This document shows, one piece after another, positions 35,147 through 43,506 of a DNA stretch of 64,000 nucleotides (the first letter of the stretch is position 1; each line of letters starts with the position of its first letter). The stretch is from Parahoeflea alexandrii. Lineage in GTDB: Bacteria; Pseudomonadota; Alphaproteobacteria; Rhizobiales; Rhizobiaceae. The notes below the pieces were generated by a model. It made no database searches, was not told where the DNA came from, and was given only the letters and a program-made list of their open reading frames with translations. Location of the stretch: NCBI RefSeq assembly GCF_027214025.1, contig NZ_JAPWHB010000005.1:258575-322574 (forward strand), read 5' to 3'. The translations under genes were made by a program, and so were the position numbers.

Positions 35147-36415
35147 ATGAAACTGACCGCCCGCACATTCGCAATGCTGATCGGATCCACGCTCCTCGCG
35201 GGATCGGCGAACGCCGCCGATATTCGTGTCGAGCCGGGTCCGGATGCACTGGTGCGGGCGGTCGAACTGGCTCAGCCGGGCGACAGGCTTCTGTTGTCCG
35301 GCGGGATCTACCAGGGCGGCATAACCTTGTCCAAGCCGCTCGAAATCGATGGCCAGGGCAAGGCTGAGGTGACCGGCACGGGCGTCGGCTCGGTCATCAC
35401 CATTGATGCGCCCGATGTGGTGATCGACGGTTTGAGGCTGACCGGCTCGGGCTCTTCGCACGAGACCATCGACAGCGGCGTGCAGATGACGAAAAACGGC
35501 ACCCGCGCCATCGTCCGCAGCAACCATATCGAAGGCAATCTCTACGGCGTTGATATCCATGGCGCCCGCGACGCTCGTGTCGAAAACAACACCATCATCG
35601 GCCGCGACGACAGGCTGATGAACCGGCGCGGCAATGGCGTTTATGTCTGGAACGCACCCGGAGCGAGGGTATCAGGCAATGTGATCCGGCAGGGCCGGGA
35701 CGGCATTTTCGTCAACACCAGCCGCAAGAACACATTCACCGACAACCGCTTCGAGGGCCTGCGCTTTGCCATTCACTACATGAATGCCGATGACAGCGAG
35801 GTTTCCGGCAACATCTCGATCGGCAACCATCTCGGCTACGCCATCATGTTTTCCAAGCGCGTTACCCTGCGCGACAACATCTCGCTGGATGACCGCGATC
35901 ACGGCATCATGCTCAATTATGCCAACAACGCCGTCATCGAAGGCAACGCCGTGGTCGGCGGCGGCGAAAAGTGCCTGTTCGTCTACAATGCCAACAAGAA
36001 CATGATCAGTGGCAACCGCATCGAAGGGTGCGAGATCGGCATCCACTTCACCGGTGGATCGGCAAACAACGAAATCACCGGCAACGCCTTTGTCGGCAAC
36101 CGCACCCAGATCAAATTTGTCAGCACCAGGGATCACGTCTGGTCGGGCAACTACTGGAGCGACCACGCCGCCTATGACGTCAATGGCGACGGCATCGCCG
36201 ACCAGGCCTTCCGCCCCAATGACGCGATGGACCAGGTGTTGTGGACCCAGCCATCGGCGAAGCTGCTGCTGGGCAGCCCGGCGGTGCAACTGGTGCGCTG
36301 GGCGCAGAGCGAATTTCCGGCGCTGCTGCCCGGCGGCATCGTCGATGACCGGCCCCTGATGAAACCGCATGCGCTGCCCGAGACCGCGCGCAAATGGAAA
36401 GAATCGCTGCAATGA
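35147..36415 (+). CDS. nosD: NosD, periplasmic copper-processing protein
   Basis: 422-residue periplasmic protein with a Sec signal (cleavage after GSANA, about residue 23) and a right-handed parallel beta-helix made of CASH-type repeats (RVENNTIIGRDD, ARVSGNVIRQGRDGIF, SEVSGNISIGNHLG and so on, about residues 90-330). With NosF and NosY it forms an ABC-type complex that matures the CuZ centre of NosZ. Overlaps nosF by ATGA. Confidence 0.95.
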   Translation: MKLTARTFAMLIGSTLLAGSANAADIRVEPGPDALVRAVELAQPGDRLLLSGGIYQGGITLSKPLEIDGQGKAEVTGTGVGSVITIDAPDVVIDGLRLTGSGSSHETIDSGVQMTKNGTRAIVRSNHIEGNLYGVDIHGARDARVENNTIIGRDDRLMNRRGNGVYVWNAPGARVSGNVIRQGRDGIFVNTSRKNTFTDNRFEGLRFAIHYMNADDSEVSGNISIGNHLGYAIMFSKRVTLRDNISLDDRDHGIMLNYANNAVIEGNAVVGGGEKCLFVYNANKNMISGNRIEGCEIGIHFTGGSANNEITGNAFVGNRTQIKFVSTRDHVWSGNYWSDHAAYDVNGDGIADQAFRPNDAMDQVLWTQPSAKLLLGSPAVQLVRWAQSEFPALLPGGIVDDRPLMKPHALPETARKWKESLQ

Positions 36416-37341
36416 CCGAGATCGTCAAAGCCCGGAATGTGAGCATGAAGTTCAAGGCCGTCGAGGCGCTGACCGATGTCTCGCTCGGCGTGGCGCCCGG
36501 TGAACAGGTTGCCTTGCTTGGCCACAATGGCGCCGGCAAGACCACGCTGTTCCGCCTGATCCTGGGTTTCATCAAGCCAACCGCCGGTTCCATTTCCATT
36601 GCCGGTTTCATGCCGGGGAGTGACGCAGCGCGGCACGTTGTGTCCTACCTGCCCGAGCAGGTGGCGTTTCCAAAAATGCTGACCGGCCGCGAAGTCGTGC
36701 GTTTCTACGCCAGGCTCAAGGGCGCAGCGCCCGAGGGTGTGCAGGCGGTGCTCGACAAGGTCGAACTCGTCGAAGCGGCCGACCGCCGGGTGGACACCTA
36801 TTCCAAGGGTATGCGGCAACGGCTGGGGCTGGCGCAGGCACTGGTCGGAAACCCCCGCCTGCTGTTGCTCGACGAGCCGACCTCCGGCCTCGACCCGCTT
36901 TCAAGGCAGCATTTCTATGAATTGATCGCCGATGTCAGCCGGCGGGGTTGCGCGGTGCTGCTGTCTTCGCACGGGCTGAGCGAACTCGAAGCCAAGACCG
37001 ACCGGGTGGCCATCATGCGCAAGGGCCGGCTGGTTGCCGACGGGCCATTGGCTGAACTGCAGCATCAGGCCGATCTTCCGATCCGCATCCGCGTGCGCGC
37101 CGCTGCCGGCGCCGTTGCCTCCGTCCATGCCGAGATCGGTGGCGGCCGCATCAATTGCGCATCGGTGGAACTCTACTGCGCCAAGGGAGACAAGATGCGC
37201 ATCCTGTCGAAGATCAGCGGACTTGGCGCGCAGGTTGAGGACGTGGATGTCGCCTCTCCGACACTGGACGAGGTCTACCGCTATTTCTCCAACAACGGGA
37301 TTGAACAAATCCAGAGAGGTGAGATCCAATGCACGGCGTAA
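36412..37341 (+). CDS. nosF: NosF, ATPase of the Nos maturation complex
   Basis: 309-residue ABC ATPase. Walker A GHNGAGKT near residue 39, signature YSKGMRQRLGLAQALVGNP near 130 (SKGMRQ variant usual for NosF), Walker B LLLLDEPTSGLDP, switch SSHGLSE. The C-terminal ~90 residues form the accessory domain. The ATG at 36412 overlaps the nosD stop; an in-frame ATG 18 nt earlier inside nosD is less likely. Overlaps nosY by 13 nt. Confidence 0.95.
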   Translation: MTEIVKARNVSMKFKAVEALTDVSLGVAPGEQVALLGHNGAGKTTLFRLILGFIKPTAGSISIAGFMPGSDAARHVVSYLPEQVAFPKMLTGREVVRFYARLKGAAPEGVQAVLDKVELVEAADRRVDTYSKGMRQRLGLAQALVGNPRLLLLDEPTSGLDPLSRQHFYELIADVSRRGCAVLLSSHGLSELEAKTDRVAIMRKGRLVADGPLAELQHQADLPIRIRVRAAAGAVASVHAEIGGGRINCASVELYCAKGDKMRILSKISGLGAQVEDVDVASPTLDEVYRYFSNNGIEQIQRGEIQCTA

Positions 37342-38159
37342 TCACCATCGCTGCAACGGAAATCCGGATCGGCCTTCGCAACCGCTGGATCATCCTGTCG
37401 TCGCTGATCCTTCTGGCCTTCGCACTCATCCTCGTGCTGCTGGGCAGTGCGCCGGGTGGCGAAGTCAAGACCGATGCCGTCACCGTAGTGGTCGCCAGCC
37501 TGTCGACGCTCTCGGTCTATCTGGTGCCGCTGATTGCGTTGCTGTTGTCCTACGACGCGATTGCCGGCGAGATCGACCGCGGCACATTGCAGCTCGTGCT
37601 CGCCAGCCCGGTTTCCCGCGGCGCCGTTCTTGTCGGCAAGTTTCTGGGCCATGTCGCCGTTCTCGCCATCGCGGTCAGTTTCGGATACGGCATTGCCGGT
37701 CTCGTGGCTTTCTTGGCCAATGGGGGAGGGGAGGCCGTTGCATTGATCGGCGTCGGCCGACTGATTGCAAGCTCGACGATCCTCGGCGCCACCTTCATCG
37801 CCATCGGCTATATCGCCAGCGCCAGCGTGCGCCAGACCGGGACCGCGGCAGCGCTCGCCATCGCCATCTGGCTGTTTGCCGTGGTGCTCTATGATCTCGC
37901 GCTTCTTGGCGGATTGCTGGCGAGCCAGGACGGCTTCTTCGCCCGGACCGTGTTCCCCTGGCTGCTGGTGTTCAATCCGGCCGATGCGTTCCGGCTCTAC
38001 AACATGAGCGCCATCGACGCGCTCGCCGTCGGCAGCAATCTGGGCGGCGCCGGCTCGGCGCTGCCGCTCTCCGGTCTTGCAACCATGGTCAGCCCGGTTG
38101 CCTGGACCGCCATCGCCCTGGGACTTTCCACCTTCATTCTCAAAAGGGTCAGGCCATGA
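37329..38159 (+). CDS. nosY: NosY, membrane subunit of the Nos maturation complex
   Basis: 276-residue ABC-2-type permease with six hydrophobic segments. LSYDAIAGEIDRGTLQLVLASPVSRGAVL (cytosolic coupling region about residues 72-100) is diagnostic of NosY/ABC-2 permeases. It starts inside nosF and overlaps nosL by 4 nt, showing strict co-translation of the NosDFY complex. Confidence 0.95.
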   Translation: MHGVITIAATEIRIGLRNRWIILSSLILLAFALILVLLGSAPGGEVKTDAVTVVVASLSTLSVYLVPLIALLLSYDAIAGEIDRGTLQLVLASPVSRGAVLVGKFLGHVAVLAIAVSFGYGIAGLVAFLANGGGEAVALIGVGRLIASSTILGATFIAIGYIASASVRQTGTAAALAIAIWLFAVVLYDLALLGGLLASQDGFFARTVFPWLLVFNPADAFRLYNMSAIDALAVGSNLGGAGSALPLSGLATMVSPVAWTAIALGLSTFILKRVRP

Positions 38160-38707
38160 ACATTTTCGTGCGGCTCTCAGCCATGGTTGTCGTGGCGGTC
38201 GCGGTTGCGGCTTGCAGTGAACAGCAATCCAGCACCGAACTGCCACAACCGGTGGCGCTTTCGGAAGAAGCGGTCGGGCATTACTGCAACATGACCGTTC
38301 TCGAGCACACCGGGCCCAAGGCGCAGATCCACCTCGTCAACAACCCGCATCCGATCTGGTTCAGCCAGGTGCGGGACGGTATTGCGTTCATCCGCTCCCC
38401 GGAGGAGCAGGAGGACGCCGTCGTCGTCTACGTCAACGACATGGGCAAGGCGAAGGACTGGGATTTCCCCGGCGATGATACCTGGATTGACGCCAGTCAT
38501 GCCTGGTTCGTGATCGGATCACGCAAGACCGGTGGCATGGGAACGCCGGAAGTCATTCCGTTTGGAGCCGAACAGGGCGCAACAGCCTTCGTCGCGCAAC
38601 ATGGCGGAAAGGTTGTCCGGCTGGACGACATCCCCGACGCCTATGTTCTCGGCCCCGTCGAGCTGAATCAAGAGAGCAGCAATCTGGTCACGGGAGCGAT
38701 ACGATGA
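38156..38707 (+). CDS. nosL: NosL, copper-chaperone lipoprotein
   Basis: 183-residue lipoprotein. The signal peptide ends in the lipobox VAAC (Cys about residue 19). The conserved YCNMTVLEHTGPKAQIH segment (about residues 42-58) holds the Cys, Met and His that bind Cu(I) for delivery to NosD/NosZ; a WF segment follows. Overlaps nosY and nosX by 4 nt each. Confidence 0.93.
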   Translation: MNIFVRLSAMVVVAVAVAACSEQQSSTELPQPVALSEEAVGHYCNMTVLEHTGPKAQIHLVNNPHPIWFSQVRDGIAFIRSPEEQEDAVVVYVNDMGKAKDWDFPGDDTWIDASHAWFVIGSRKTGGMGTPEVIPFGAEQGATAFVAQHGGKVVRLDDIPDAYVLGPVELNQESSNLVTGAIR

Positions 38708-39651
38708 ACCTTTCCAGACGCCGATTCATCAGTATCACGGCAGGCTGTCTGCTCGGTGCGCACCATGCGATTGCCTCCGAGAATATGGGAGCACGCTGGC
38801 AGGGGATCGCGCTTGGGGCCCATGCCGATCTTCGGCTGGTTGGATTGCCGGCGCGCGAGGCCGAGAGATTGCTGCTTGCAGCGCGCGCTGAAATCGAAAG
38901 ACTGGAACGGCTGTTCAGCCTCTATCGGGCTGACAGCGCGCTGGTCCGGCTCAACGCGACGGGTATTCTCGAGCGGCCGGGGCCGGATATGCTCGAACTC
39001 TGTTCGCTCGTGTCCACCATCCATCAGGCAAGTTCCGGACGGTTCGATCCGAGCATCCAGCCGCTGTGGATGGCCTATGCGCGCGCCGGCGGTGTTCCGG
39101 ATCAAAAGACCCTGGCCGCGGCCCGCGCAGCAACCGGCTGGAGCAAGGTGGAGGTATCGGCGGATCGTATCCGGCTCCGGCCCGGCGCCGCCCTGACCTT
39201 CAACGGCATTGCGCAGGGCTTCATCACCGACCGGGTTGTCGGTCTCCTCATGGCGCAGGGCCTTGAGTCAGGGCTTGTGTCCGTCGGCGAGATTGCCGCA
39301 GTCGGCGCATCGCCTGGCGGCGGGGACTGGGCGATCGGTCTGGCCGATCTTGAAGATGGCCCGGCAGACACCACCATCCATCTGCGCGACCGGGCCGTGG
39401 CAACTTCAAGTCCGCGCGGAACAATGTTCGGGCCAGGACTAGCCGGGCATATTCTCGACCCTGAAACCGGCATGGCGGCCCCGGCCAATTGGCGAAGGGT
39501 CAGTGTCATTCATCGCTCGGCCGCGATCGCCGATGGGCTGTCCACCACAGGCGTTCTGCAAAGCGCCGCGGACTTGCGCGCCATGGTGAGCCGCTTTCCG
39601 GATGCTGCGGTCCGCGCGATTGATCAGGTTGGACATATGCTGGATGCCTGA
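38704..39651 (+). CDS. nosX: NosX, ApbE-type flavin transferase
   Basis: 315-residue exported ApbE-family protein that attaches FMN to NosR. The signal LSRRRFISITAGCLLGA has a twin-arginine look; the flavin-transferase domain includes YRADSALVRLNATG, NGIAQGFITDRV and GHILDPETG near residue 255. It is the last gene of the nos operon and ends 65 bp from the convergent narR; I see no strong terminator in that gap. Confidence 0.92.
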   Translation: MNLSRRRFISITAGCLLGAHHAIASENMGARWQGIALGAHADLRLVGLPAREAERLLLAARAEIERLERLFSLYRADSALVRLNATGILERPGPDMLELCSLVSTIHQASSGRFDPSIQPLWMAYARAGGVPDQKTLAAARAATGWSKVEVSADRIRLRPGAALTFNGIAQGFITDRVVGLLMAQGLESGLVSVGEIAAVGASPGGGDWAIGLADLEDGPADTTIHLRDRAVATSSPRGTMFGPGLAGHILDPETGMAAPANWRRVSVIHRSAAIADGLSTTGVLQSAADLRAMVSRFPDAAVRAIDQVGHMLDA

Positions 39652-39716
39652 TCGGTGGCCATGCGATCGGCCGGTTTGCGCATGTTCGGCGAGGCAGTAT
39701 CTCTCGCGGGTGCTGT

Positions 39717-40481
39717 TCAGCTTGTTCTGCGCTGTTTGTCGTCCCATCGAACATCGGGAAAGTTTGCACCGGGAAACTCGGAATTGGCATCGGGTCCGTC
39801 CATCAGCGAGTCTGGCCCGGCAATCGCCTCAAGCGCCTTCAGATCGGTGATGATAATGCGCATGCCATCGACGGCGACACCGTCGGTTTGCAGCGACTTG
39901 ACGGCACGTGAAAAGTTTTCCGGGGTCATTCCGAGATAGGACGCCAGCAACCGCTTTTCGATCGGCAGGATAAAGCTGGCAGCGTTCCCCGCAAGTCTTG
40001 CCTGCCGGCAGATATAGGCGGCGACCCGTTCCCTTGAGGTGCGCAGTTTCAGGCCCTTGGCGTGCCGCACCACGGACCGGTAGCAATTTGCCAACTCGGT
40101 GATCGTCGACATGGCGAACTCCGGGTCGAGCCGGAAGGTTGCGCGCAGATCCTTGGCGGGGATCATGATGATGCGGGATTTCTCGACCGTCCGCGCCGAC
40201 ATCAGGTAGGGGGCATCCTTGATGCAGGCGGCGAGGATGAAGGTCGAGACCGGCCTGACCACCGCCATGGTCGTCTCGCGGCCGCGCCATCCGGAGAAGA
40301 GCTCGACCGTACCCTCCATCATTATATGCAGAAAGTCTGCAGGTTCGCCCTGGTGGATCATTTCGAGTTGTGCGGGAAAGCTCTGCGCATAGGCCGCCAG
40401 CATGAGCGTCTCGAAATTCTCTTCGCTCATGTCGCGGAACAACGGCAATTTGCGAATCTCGGGTTTGTCTTGATCCCGCAT
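39717..40481 (-). CDS. narR: Crp/Fnr-family nitrate-respiration regulator NarR
   Basis: 254-residue Crp/Fnr regulator resembling NarR of Paracoccus, which activates nar genes in response to nitrate or nitrite. The sensor domain is ~15-130 and the HTH ~150-215. The recognition helix TPENFSRAVKSL carries E188, S191 and R192, the FNR residues that read TTGAT half-sites. The N-terminal Cys cluster of FNR is absent. GGGGGAGA lies 7 nt before the ATG. It is divergent from narK, whose promoter holds FNR-type boxes. Confidence 0.88.
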   Translation of the reverse strand: MRDQDKPEIRKLPLFRDMSEENFETLMLAAYAQSFPAQLEMIHQGEPADFLHIMMEGTVELFSGWRGRETTMAVVRPVSTFILAACIKDAPYLMSARTVEKSRIIMIPAKDLRATFRLDPEFAMSTITELANCYRSVVRHAKGLKLRTSRERVAAYICRQARLAGNAASFILPIEKRLLASYLGMTPENFSRAVKSLQTDGVAVDGMRIIITDLKALEAIAGPDSLMDGPDANSEFPGANFPDVRWDDKQRRTS

Positions 40482-40549
40482 GTCGTGTCTCCCCCAGGTT
40501 CCGACTTGCCAGACACTAGATCAGGCCCAGACAAAAGCTCGCACAAGAA

Positions 40550-40656
40550 TTGATAATTGTCACCTCTGCGATTGACCCTTTTGTTTCCCGATTTTGACCA
40601 AGTTCAATTCCGGTTGGTTTGTGCCGGGCGATGCCGACCGGTTTGATCTGCATCAA
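40550..40656 (+). promoter_or_regulatory. narR-narK divergent promoter with three FNR-type boxes
   Basis: Three boxes occur in 107 bp: TTGATAATTGTCAC (40550-40563, one mismatch to TTGAT-N4-GTCAA), TTGACCAAGTTCAA (40594-40607, TTGA-N6-TCAA) and TTGATCTGCATCAA (40643-40656, a perfect TTGAT-N4-ATCAA). The last is best placed for narK; the first lies closer to narR. The adjacent narR has the matching recognition residues; an FNR/FixK-type protein encoded elsewhere could also bind. No convincing -10 was identified. Confidence 0.75.
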
Positions 40657-40764
40657 CGGCACCAGGGTTTCTCCATGGATTTTTGTCTCCGAACGGCCAT
40701 CGGGACCGATGGCGGAAGCGCACTTGCGCAGGGGGAGCCCGGCGCTGCCATGTGGAGATACACA

Positions 40765-43488
40765 ATGCTGGAAAAGGTGAATGTATCGGACAGTGAACGC
40801 ACCCGTGCTCTTGGATTGAGCACCATTGCATTCACCGCCTGTTTCGCAGTCTGGACCATATTTTCGATCATCGGAATCGAGATCAAGGCTGAACTGGGAC
40901 TGAGTGAGTTCCAGTTTGGTCTGCTGGTCGCGACCCCCATTCTCACCGGATCGCTGACCCGGCTGATCCTCGGCGTCTGGACCGAGAAATACGGCGGGCG
41001 CCTGGTGTTCACGACCCAGATGCTGCTGACAGCTGCGGCGACGTGGATGCTCACCTGGGCCGATTCCTACGCGGTGTATCTCATTGCAGCCCTTGGCATC
41101 GGCCTTGCCGGCGGCTCCTTCATCATCGGCGTTGCATACGTGTCGCGCTGGTATGATGCGGGACGTCAGGGGACCGCTCTGGGGATCTTCGGCGCCGGCA
41201 ATGTCGGTGCTGCGGTCACCAAGTTCGTCGCGCCCTTTGTCATGGTGGCCTATGGCTGGCAGGGCGTCGCCCATGTCTGGGCCATCGGTCTGGCGCTGAT
41301 GGCGGTCGTCTTCTACGTGTTCGCCAAGGATGACCCGGCTCTGGTGGCGCAACGCAAGTCCGGACGGAAATCACCTTCGCTGGCCGAGCAGTTTGCGCCG
41401 CTCAGGAACCTTCAGGTCTGGCGCTTCTCTCTGTACTATTTCTTCGTGTTCGGCGCGTTCGTGGCTCTGGCGCTGTGGATGCCGCATTATCTGGTCGATG
41501 TCTACGCGTTGGACATCCGTACGGCCGGCATGTCGGCGGCGGCGTTCTCGCTCTCGGCGTCCCTGTTCCGCGCCTATGGCGGGCACCTGTCCGACCGTTT
41601 CGGCGCCCGCGCGGTGATGTACTGGACCTTCGGCTTTTCGCTGATCCTGCTGTTCATGCTGTCCTATCCTCCGACCGACTACGTCATCATGGGCAAGGAT
41701 GGTCCGATCGCCTTCAGCACGCAGATGGGTCAGTGGCCGTTTGTCATCACTCTGTTCGTGCTCGGCTTCTTCATGAGCCTGGGCAAGGCCGCAGTGTTCA
41801 AGCACATCCCGGTCTACTACCCGGACCATGTCGGCGCTGTGGGTGGTCTCGTCGGCATGATCGGCGGGCTCGGCGGTTTCGTGCTGCCGATCAGCTTCGG
41901 GGCGTTGCTCGACCTGTCGGGTATTTACACCAGCTGTTTTGCGCTGTTGTTCGTGATCGTTGCCATATCGTTGGCGTGGATGCACCTGTCGGTCCGCGCC
42001 ATGGAGCGTGCGGCGCAGGGTCCCGAATTGGACAAGCTGCCGCAGCTTCCTGAAATGCAGGATATCCACGATCCAGAACGGATCACGGCGACGCGCGTGC
42101 TGCAGGAATGGAAGCCCGAGGACCCGGAATTCTGGGAAACCAAGGGTCGCGCCATCGCACGCCGCAACCTGTGGATCTCGATCCCGGCGCTGCTGCTGGC
42201 CTTCTCTGTCTGGATGGTCTGGTCGGTCGTCGTTGCACGGCTGCCGGCGATCGGCTTCAACTTCACCCAGGGCCAGCTGTTCTGGCTGGCGGCGTTGCCG
42301 GGTCTGTCGGGCGCCACGTTGCGCATCTTCTACAGCTTCATGGTGCCGATCTTCGGCGGCAGGCTGTGGACGACGATCTCGACCGCTTCGCTGCTGCTGC
42401 CGGCCATGGGTATCGGCTATGCGGTGCAGAGCCCGGAAACACCCTATCTGATCTTCCTGGTTCTGGCGCTGCTGTGCGGCTTCGGTGGCGGCAACTTCGC
42501 CTCATCGATGGCCAATATCGCCTTTTTCTACCCGAAGGCCGAGAAGGGCAACGCACTGGCCTTGAATGCGGGGCTTGGCAATCTTGGTGTGTCGGTCATG
42601 CAGTTCCTTGTGCCGCTTGCCATTACCGCCGGCGTCTTCGGTGTGATGGGCGGGCAACCGCAAACCATGTCGGATGGCGGGCAATTGTGGATGCAGAACG
42701 CGGGCTTCATCTGGGTCCCGTTCATCATCGCCGCCACCATCGCCGCCTGGCTCGGCATGAATGACATCGCCGATGCCAAGGCCAGCTTCCGGGAACAGGC
42801 GATCATATTCAGCCGCAAGCACAACTGGATCATGTGCGTGCTCTACACCGGGACCTTCGGTAGCTTCATCGGCTATTCAGCGGGCTTCCCTTTGCTGACC
42901 AAACTGCAGTTCCCGGAAGTCAACGCGTTGCAGTTCGTCTTCCTCGGGCCGCTTGTGGGGGCGCTGTCACGCGCCGCGACGGGATGGGTCTCTGACAGGT
43001 TCGGCGGCGGACGCGTCACTTTCTGGACGTTCCTTGGAATGATCGCGGCGGTGTTCGGGGTGATCTTCTTCCTTGGCATCAAGGAGCAGCCGGGTGCGTT
43101 CTGGGGATTCTTCTCCTGCTTCATGGCGCTGTTCTTCCTCACCGGAGTGGGCAATGCCTCAACCTTCCAGATGATCCCGGTGATCATGGCGCGCGAAGTT
43201 CCGCGTCTGATGAAGGGGTTGAAGGGTGACGAATTGCAGAAGCAGGCAGGTCGCGAGAGTGCGGCGATCATCGCCTTTACCTCGGCGATCGCCGCCTACG
43301 GCGCATTCTTCATCCCGAAAGCCTACGGCACGTCGATTGCCATGACCGGCGGACCGGTCGCGGCACTCTGGGGCTTCCTCGCCTTCTACCTGATCTGCGC
43401 GGTGTTGACATGGGCCTTCTACACAAGACCCGGCGGGCTTCTGTTCGACGTCGAACGCAATGTTGCCGCCACACCCCTGACAGCCTGA
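40765..43488 (+). CDS. narK: Fused nitrate/nitrite transporter NarK1-NarK2
   Basis: 907-residue inner-membrane protein made of two complete MFS (NarK) units of 12 helices each. Unit 1 runs from about residue 10 to 415; the cytoplasmic link is about 415-500 (KLPQLPEMQDIHDPERITATRV); unit 2 runs to the end. In Paracoccus, NarK1 acts as nitrate/proton symporter and NarK2 as nitrate/nitrite antiporter. The ATG at 40765 has GGAG 7 nt upstream; the longer frame would start inside the FNR boxes. 18 nt separate it from narG. Confidence 0.94.
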   Translation: MLEKVNVSDSERTRALGLSTIAFTACFAVWTIFSIIGIEIKAELGLSEFQFGLLVATPILTGSLTRLILGVWTEKYGGRLVFTTQMLLTAAATWMLTWADSYAVYLIAALGIGLAGGSFIIGVAYVSRWYDAGRQGTALGIFGAGNVGAAVTKFVAPFVMVAYGWQGVAHVWAIGLALMAVVFYVFAKDDPALVAQRKSGRKSPSLAEQFAPLRNLQVWRFSLYYFFVFGAFVALALWMPHYLVDVYALDIRTAGMSAAAFSLSASLFRAYGGHLSDRFGARAVMYWTFGFSLILLFMLSYPPTDYVIMGKDGPIAFSTQMGQWPFVITLFVLGFFMSLGKAAVFKHIPVYYPDHVGAVGGLVGMIGGLGGFVLPISFGALLDLSGIYTSCFALLFVIVAISLAWMHLSVRAMERAAQGPELDKLPQLPEMQDIHDPERITATRVLQEWKPEDPEFWETKGRAIARRNLWISIPALLLAFSVWMVWSVVVARLPAIGFNFTQGQLFWLAALPGLSGATLRIFYSFMVPIFGGRLWTTISTASLLLPAMGIGYAVQSPETPYLIFLVLALLCGFGGGNFASSMANIAFFYPKAEKGNALALNAGLGNLGVSVMQFLVPLAITAGVFGVMGGQPQTMSDGGQLWMQNAGFIWVPFIIAATIAAWLGMNDIADAKASFREQAIIFSRKHNWIMCVLYTGTFGSFIGYSAGFPLLTKLQFPEVNALQFVFLGPLVGALSRAATGWVSDRFGGGRVTFWTFLGMIAAVFGVIFFLGIKEQPGAFWGFFSCFMALFFLTGVGNASTFQMIPVIMAREVPRLMKGLKGDELQKQAGRESAAIIAFTSAIAAYGAFFIPKAYGTSIAMTGGPVAALWGFLAFYLICAVLTWAFYTRPGGLLFDVERNVAATPLTA

Positions 43489-43506
43489 CCTGAAAGGACA
43501 AGCAAG

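Noticed and set aside
40594-40764. 57-residue N-terminal extension of NarK
   Set aside because: It would start inside an FNR-type box and span a second perfect one. The ATG at 40765 has a ribosome site and begins a normal NarK N-terminus.
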